The translations under genes were made by a program, and so were the position numbers. From positions 32,830-96,829 of the forward strand of contig NZ_RSEC01000007.1 of NCBI RefSeq assembly GCF_003937945.1: DNA of 64,000 nucleotides, written 5' to 3'. This document shows positions 59,827 to 64,000 of the stretch, in pieces (positions within the stretch are counted from its first letter, which is position 1; the number at the start of each line of letters is the position of its first letter). The DNA is from Amycolatopsis eburnea (GTDB lineage: Bacteria; Actinomycetota; Actinomycetes; Mycobacteriales; Pseudonocardiaceae). The notes under the pieces are model-generated. The model saw nothing but the letters and a program-made list of their open reading frames with translations, made no database searches and had not been told where the DNA came from.

Positions 59827-61391
59827 CGCACGTCGAGGGTGACCGTCGCGGTGCTCGTGGCCGCCGGGAGCCGGGTCGTGTCGACGGCCAGGTACTCGCC
59901 GTCGTCCTGGCGGCCGTCCGGCAGCGTCTTCGGGTGCAGCGCGTACGGCGGCGCCGCGGTGGTCACGCCGTCGACGCCGAAGTCGTTGTCGTTGCTGATC
60001 ACGAGCGTGCGGCCGCCGTCCGTCGTCGCGACGCCTTCGACCTTGTCGTGGCCGAAGAAGCCGCCGCTGGGGTCCAGGCCGGTCACCAGGGCGCCGAGGT
60101 CCAGGTACAGCTTCTTCGAGACCGGCTTGATGCCCGCGGCGGCCAGGTCCGCGGTCGCCTGCGCCGTGGTGTCCTTGCCGACGTAGGCGTCGATGCTCTT
60201 GCCGCCGACCAGCACCCCGCCCTTGACGGCGTCGTAGCCCGCCGCCCGCGGGCCGACGTCGGTGGCGCCGGCCAGGTCGATCTCGTACAGCTTCTTGAAC
60301 GCGCCCGGCTCCGGCTTGCCGTCGCGCTCGTCCACCAGGAACCGCGTCGCCGACAGCGCGGTGATCTCGCTGACCGCCGTGCTCGTCGTGTCCGGGTCGT
60401 CGAGCAGGTAGAGGTATTCGTGCGTGGCGCGGGTGCGCAGGTCGACGGTGACGATCCGCAGCGTGGTCACGTTGCCGGGCTTCTTCGTCAGGTCCGGCTG
60501 CTGCAGCGCCGACTGCATGACGCCGACCAGCGTGCCGCCGTCCGGGGTGAGCGCGAGGCCTTCCATGCCCTTGTTCGGGACGCGGTACTTCAGCTCGCCG
60601 GGCAGCGAACCGTCGTACGGCGAAAGGCGTTCGAGCGCGCGGCCGTCGCGGCCGAAGTGCGTGAGGAACGGGCCGTACTCGTCGGACACCCAGAACGTGC
60701 CGTCGCGCTGCGCGACCAGGCCTTCGGAGTCGTAGCCGTTCGCCGACTTCGGCAGGACGTTCCCGTCGAGGTCCACAATGGTCTCGCCGGTGTCGGCGAG
60801 CGGGCTGACCTGGCCGTTGTACGGCGTGCCGTCGGCCGCGCGCAGCGGGATCGTCTTCTCCAGCACGGCTTTCCCGCCCCGCAGCCGGAACTTCCCGATC
60901 GCGGGCGTGAACGCGGGCAGCGGCTCGATCTTGCCGCCGCCGGGCGCGTCGACGTTGGGGCCGCGGTCGGTGAGGCCGTAGAACTCGTCCCGGGAGCCGG
61001 GTACTGGGGTCAGCGCCGAACCGTAGGCGCCGCCCTTGATCTCGACACCGCCGATCGTCGCCAGCGGCGGCAAGGCCGTCGGGTAGAGCTTCACCGCGTC
61101 GGAAACGGTGTAGGTGAAGGAATCGCGGCCGGTGAAGCCGGGCGCCGGGGTGTAGCGGAAGGTCCCGTCGGCGCCGATCGACACCGTGCCGTGCGCGGCA
61201 GGCGTGTGCCGCACCACCGCCGTCGCGGACCGGTCGTTGCCGAGCACCGCGCCGCGCAGGGTCTGCCCCGCGCGGACGCGGTAGTGGTCGTCCTTCGCCC
61301 GCGGGCCGTGGTCGTGGGCCGCGGCCGGTCCCGCCGCCACCAGCGGCAGCGCCAGGAACCCGGCCACCAGGGCGATTCGTACCCGCTTCAT
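59823..61391 (-). CDS. Secreted esterase-like/phytase-like beta-propeller protein with an Ig-like N-terminal domain
   Basis: 522 aa from ATG at 61391 (MKRVRIALVAGFLALPLVAA) after GGAGGAGG. Signal peptide ends near PAAA. Residues about 33-100 are a tandem-Ig/cadherin-like module (VLGNDRSATAVVRHTPAAHG, TFRYTPAPGFTGRDSFTYTV). The rest is the 'esterase-like activity of phytase' propeller (YGLTDRGPNVDAPGGGKIEP; SDEYGPFLTHFGRDGR; NDNDFGVDG near the end, acidic metal-binding loops). May hydrolyse phosphoesters outside the cell. The reading back to 62357 overlaps the next gene and is not real. Confidence 0.85.
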   Translation of the reverse strand: MKRVRIALVAGFLALPLVAAGPAAAHDHGPRAKDDHYRVRAGQTLRGAVLGNDRSATAVVRHTPAAHGTVSIGADGTFRYTPAPGFTGRDSFTYTVSDAVKLYPTALPPLATIGGVEIKGGAYGSALTPVPGSRDEFYGLTDRGPNVDAPGGGKIEPLPAFTPAIGKFRLRGGKAVLEKTIPLRAADGTPYNGQVSPLADTGETIVDLDGNVLPKSANGYDSEGLVAQRDGTFWVSDEYGPFLTHFGRDGRALERLSPYDGSLPGELKYRVPNKGMEGLALTPDGGTLVGVMQSALQQPDLTKKPGNVTTLRIVTVDLRTRATHEYLYLLDDPDTTSTAVSEITALSATRFLVDERDGKPEPGAFKKLYEIDLAGATDVGPRAAGYDAVKGGVLVGGKSIDAYVGKDTTAQATADLAAAGIKPVSKKLYLDLGALVTGLDPSGGFFGHDKVEGVATTDGGRTLVISNDNDFGVDGVTTAAPPYALHPKTLPDGRQDDGEYLAVDTTRLPAATSTATVTLDVR

Positions 61392-61483
61392 CCGGTTTCT
61401 CCTCCTCCGGCGCGAGGATCGCGCCGGAGGAGGAGTCTGAGCGGCCGAAGTGGACAATGCCCGTCTTCGAGAAGGCCGTGGCG

Positions 61484-62752
61484 TTAACGGTGGCGCCGGC
61501 CGTGCGCGGCCGCCGCTCCGCCGCCGAGCACCAGGATCAGCGCGGTGAGTCCCCAGCGCCGTTTCTCCTGGGTCCGCCGCGCGGTGTCCTCGACCACGGG
61601 CTGCGGTTTCCCGGTCGGCCGCGCGTGCCGTGACGACGTCGTCGGCGGGGGCGGTTCCGGCGCCGTCGTCGACGTCCTGGGCCGGACCACCGGTGCCGGC
61701 GCGGGGGTCGGAGCCGGTGTCGGGGCGGCGGGCTGCTCCACTGGTGGTGGCTGGGGCGGCGGTGGGGGTTCCGGCGCCGGAGTGGATGGGGTCGTCGTCG
61801 GCGGCGGCTCGGGTGTCGTGGACGTCGGCGGCGGTGGCGGTGGTGGTTCCGGGGACGACGTCGTGGGCGGTGGGGGCGGCGCTTCGTCCAGGCAGCCGGC
61901 CGCGTCGCCGCTCACCAGCACCGGCCCGGTCGCGACCTCCACCGCCGGGCCCGAGCCGTCGCGCGGCAGCCGGTAGGTGACGCTGCGCTGCCCGTCGCGG
62001 TTCGCCGTGGCGTAGATCGCGCCGGGACCGAGCACGACCGATCCGTACGCACCGCCCGGCGGGAACCGCAGGCCCGGGACCGGCACGACCTTGCCGGTGG
62101 CCGGGTCGAGCGTGACGACCGAGTTGTCCCCGCGCGACGTCGTCGAGACGCCGTGGAGCAGCCCGTCCGCCGGGTCGTAGGCGAAGTCGTCGACGCCGAC
62201 GGCCAGCGACACCGGCCGCAGCGGCGTCCGGTGCACCACCCGCAGGTAGTCCTGGGTCGCCGGGCTGATGTCCACTGTGTACAGATCGCTGTCCTGCCGG
62301 ACGTACCAGCGGTTGCCGGCGATCGCGCCGGCGGTGGCGCCGGTGACCAGGCTCCACACCGGACGCGTCGCGCCCGCCCGGCCGATCACGCCCAGGTCCG
62401 TGACGGTGCCCTGGCCGTCGATCCGGACCGCGTGCGCGCCGTGGTCGTACCGGCCGCGGCGGGTGCCGTCGGCGACGCCGTAGACGACGCCCTGCGCGGC
62501 GGAGTAGCCCATCGCGTTGATCCAGTACCCCGCCTGGGTCAGGCGTTTCGTGGCGCCACCGGGCAGTTCCAGCAACCGCAATGTCGTCGGGGCGCCGGCG
62601 CGTTCGTTTTCCGCCTGCAGGATCGTGCAGCGGTCCGGCGCCTGGGCCGCCGGCTGCCGGGACGGCGCGAGCCAGCCCGTCGCCGCCAGCAGCGCCGAGA
62701 CCGCCGTGGCGACGCCGAGCATCGCCGCCCAGCGGGCTCGCGCGCCGGTCAA
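61484..62752 (-). CDS. Cell-surface protein with DUF6923-like propeller, Pro-rich stalk and C-terminal membrane anchor
   Basis: 422 aa, TTG at 62752 overlapping the upstream TGA (TTGA), which argues for coupling; ATG at 62722 is the alternative. N-terminal hydrophobic signal (MLGVATAVSALLAATGWLA). Residues 40-290 are a repeat-rich domain (WINAMGYSAAQGVVYGVADG, LAVGVDDFAYDPADGLLHGV, YGSVVLGPGAIYATANRDGQ) resembling DUF6923. A Pro/Thr/Ser stalk of about 95 residues follows, then a TM helix (WGLTALILVLGGGAAAA) and RRHR. Likely surface-anchored; function unknown. Confidence 0.7.
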   Translation of the reverse strand: MTGARARWAAMLGVATAVSALLAATGWLAPSRQPAAQAPDRCTILQAENERAGAPTTLRLLELPGGATKRLTQAGYWINAMGYSAAQGVVYGVADGTRRGRYDHGAHAVRIDGQGTVTDLGVIGRAGATRPVWSLVTGATAGAIAGNRWYVRQDSDLYTVDISPATQDYLRVVHRTPLRPVSLAVGVDDFAYDPADGLLHGVSTTSRGDNSVVTLDPATGKVVPVPGLRFPPGGAYGSVVLGPGAIYATANRDGQRSVTYRLPRDGSGPAVEVATGPVLVSGDAAGCLDEAPPPPPTTSSPEPPPPPPPTSTTPEPPPTTTPSTPAPEPPPPPQPPPVEQPAAPTPAPTPAPAPVVRPRTSTTAPEPPPPTTSSRHARPTGKPQPVVEDTARRTQEKRRWGLTALILVLGGGAAAAHGRRHR

Positions 62753-63513
62753 GCCAGCCGGTCCAGCGCCGTCGTGAACGCCTCCGGCGGCACTTTCGCC
62801 CCGCCGCTGAACGGGTTCTGCAGTTCGTGGATGGCGAAGAGCAGCAACGTGATCGTGCCGGCCAGGGTGGACACGATGATGACGTGCGCGGCCAGCCGGG
62901 TGCCGCCGAACAGGTTGGGCAGCAGGATCGCGGTGATCAGGCTGCCGAGGATGAGCGCGAACCAGACGACCGCGCCGACGCCGCCACCGCCGGAGTTGGC
63001 GAGCCGCTGCTGGCGGGCCTGGTAGACCGACCAGAGCTGGTTGCTGGCCTCGGTCTTGCGGTCGATTTCCCAGTCACCGTCGACGTCGGCGGCCGCGACC
63101 GCCTGGCGCATCTGGTCGAGCTGCGTCCAGCCGGTCGCCGGGATCGCGCCGCCGTCGGCCAGCCGCGGCCACTCCTGCTCCTCGACCGTGCGCGCGTAGG
63201 CGACGGCGAGCTGGTGCACCCGGTCCTTCGTGTCGCCGGGCAGCGCGTCGGCCGCCCAGGTGGCCGCGACCAGGCTGTCGGCCTCGGTCTGCGCGTCCTG
63301 GCTCGCCGAGCCGACCGAGTCGAACAGCGAGATGAGCACGAACGCGACCAGCACCGCGTGCAGCCCGCCGACGATGGTGAACACCTGGCCCGCCGCGTCG
63401 TTGTTGTCGGGCCGCCCTTCGTCCCAGCCGAACCGGCGGACCAGGTAGGCGATCAGGCCCCCGACCACGGCCGCGCCGGCCACCCACAGCGCACCGGCCA
63501 CGAAGATGTTCAT
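62749..63513 (-). CDS. DUF4239 (bestrophin-like) membrane protein
   Basis: 254 aa, ATG at 63513 after AAAGGACG. TM helices at about 1-25, 42-62, 180-203 and 212-232. Between them is a large soluble region (DAQTEADSLVAATWAADALP; VAYARTVEEQEWPRLADGGA), the DUF4239 layout suspected to be bestrophin-related channels. The stop overlaps the TTG of the surface-protein gene, so the two form an operon. Role unknown. Confidence 0.8.
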   Translation of the reverse strand: MNIFVAGALWVAGAAVVGGLIAYLVRRFGWDEGRPDNNDAAGQVFTIVGGLHAVLVAFVLISLFDSVGSASQDAQTEADSLVAATWAADALPGDTKDRVHQLAVAYARTVEEQEWPRLADGGAIPATGWTQLDQMRQAVAAADVDGDWEIDRKTEASNQLWSVYQARQQRLANSGGGGVGAVVWFALILGSLITAILLPNLFGGTRLAAHVIIVSTLAGTITLLLFAIHELQNPFSGGAKVPPEAFTTALDRLA

Positions 63514-63921
63514 CCACGTCCTTTCCCCACCGGGGTTTTCCACCACCGGGATCGCCCAAGTTAGTCACGTGTTTCGGGCCGGACAACCGTACATTGTTCG
63601 ATTCATCCGGGTGGCCGCACCCCGGCCGTCAATTTCGCCGGTTCGGCCCAGTTAGCGGGTCCCGGACCGTCGTCGTCGCTCCGCGCGGCAACCGGACGTT
63701 CCCCTTATGAGCAGGGCATTTCCCGACCGGGTGACGGCCGCGCACCCCGGGTGACCGAGCCTCCGCCACCGGGCGTCCGGAATGGCGCAGCGGACGCCGT
63801 CAATCGACCCCGGTGACCCGATCGTGGCATTGTGCGGTGGCACGCCGTTGCTATGTTGATTTCGCGAGTTCGCTTGACCGCGCGAATTCGGCTCCGACGC
63901 GAATGATGGGTGGTTTTCGCT
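63514..63921. promoter_or_regulatory. Intergenic region upstream of the encapsulin gene
   Basis: 408 bases between divergent genes. A plausible plus-strand promoter is TTGTGC (63830-63835), 16-base spacer, TATGTT (63852-63857), leaving a leader of about 65 bases. It is followed by an AT-richer stretch with GCGAG...CGCGAATTCG around 63862-63893. The part nearest the DUF4239 gene should hold that gene's promoter. No additional gene is evident. Confidence 0.35.
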
Positions 63922-64000
63922 GTGACCGTCACCGACCCGGTGGAATCCGAGCAAGCACCGCTGAGCCTGGGCCGGGCCGCGGCCCGCACACTGGCGACCA
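63922..64000 (+). CDS. Probable family 2 encapsulin shell protein, N-terminus only (runs off window)
   Basis: GTG at 63922 opens a frame that is intact to the window end: VTVTDPVESEQAPLSLGRAA then ARTLATT. The S-L-G-x-A-A-A-R-x-L-A-T-T segment is the conserved N-terminal arm of family 2 encapsulin shell proteins of actinomycetes, earlier annotated as major membrane protein or Crp-like because of an inserted cyclic-nucleotide-binding domain. These build protein nanocompartments around cargo such as cysteine desulfurase or terpene cyclases. Only 26 codons are visible, so the call rests on this short motif. Confidence 0.6.
   Translation, partial: MTVTDPVESEQAPLSLGRAAARTLAT

Noticed and set aside
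59823..62357. 844-codon single protein joining the surface-protein region to the phytase-like protein
   Set aside because: A signal peptide and strong RBS at 61391 define the real start; the upstream part is out of frame with the surface protein.

Overview
The window looks like a chromosomal segment of a high-GC actinomycete, most likely an Amycolatopsis-like Pseudonocardiales. This rests on very high GC, GTG and TTG starts, many 1-4 base stop/start overlaps, SARP/AfsR regulators, F420/PPOX-type oxidoreductases and recurrent 'GTGAAGG...CCTTCAC' intergenic hairpins. The species call is inference. I see no tRNA, rRNA, CRISPR array, transposase, integrase or origin.

Layout. 1-4.3 kb: phenylacetate catabolism (partial paaZ divergent from paaI-paaK-tetR, with two matching operator-like sites). 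4.3-9.2 kb: regulators (MarR with twin operators, TetR, AraC), a VOC protein, an AlkZ-like winged-helix protein and a barstar-domain protein. 9.3-14.6 kb: a Baeyer-Villiger-type monooxygenase coupled to a GMC oxidoreductase, a PPOX protein and an unusual SARP-LysR fusion regulator. 14.8-25.2 kb: secreted GH18 chitinase with a DasR-like site, Tex, a four-gene overlapping acyl-CoA dehydrogenase operon, a DEAD-box helicase and an acyl-ACP desaturase with twin palindromes. 25.2-28.4 kb: sulfonate/nitrate-type ABC transporter whose ATPase frame has lost its expected stop. 28.7-37.3 kb: QueA-like protein plus SDR, NCS1 permease, orphan histidine kinase, sedolisin and a ROK repressor. 37.4-38.6 kb: GH63-type hydrolase.

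38.7-43.9 kb is the most unusual part. Four tightly packed co-directional genes encode a STAS-GHKL ATPase, a tandem phosphoribosyltransferase-fold protein, an MTA/SAH-nucleosidase-like protein and a class III nucleotide cyclase-like protein with an extra C-terminal domain. Together they read as a nucleotide-signalling or conflict (antiphage-like) cassette. That function is inferred only from the families and their linkage.

43.9-49 kb: extracellular polysaccharide genes (GH29 fucosidase, GH105, GH28) around an AT-rich, palindrome-rich promoter region. 49-58.4 kb: TetR, PhoD phosphatase, two secreted proteins sharing an SH3b module on either side of an AfsR-type regulator, a GH88-type hydrolase and a DUF4396 membrane protein behind a CsoR-like copper operator. 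58.8-64 kb: an orphan sugar-binding lipoprotein, a secreted phytase-like protein, a proline-rich surface protein coupled to a bestrophin-like membrane protein, and, cut by the right edge, the start of a probable family 2 encapsulin shell gene.
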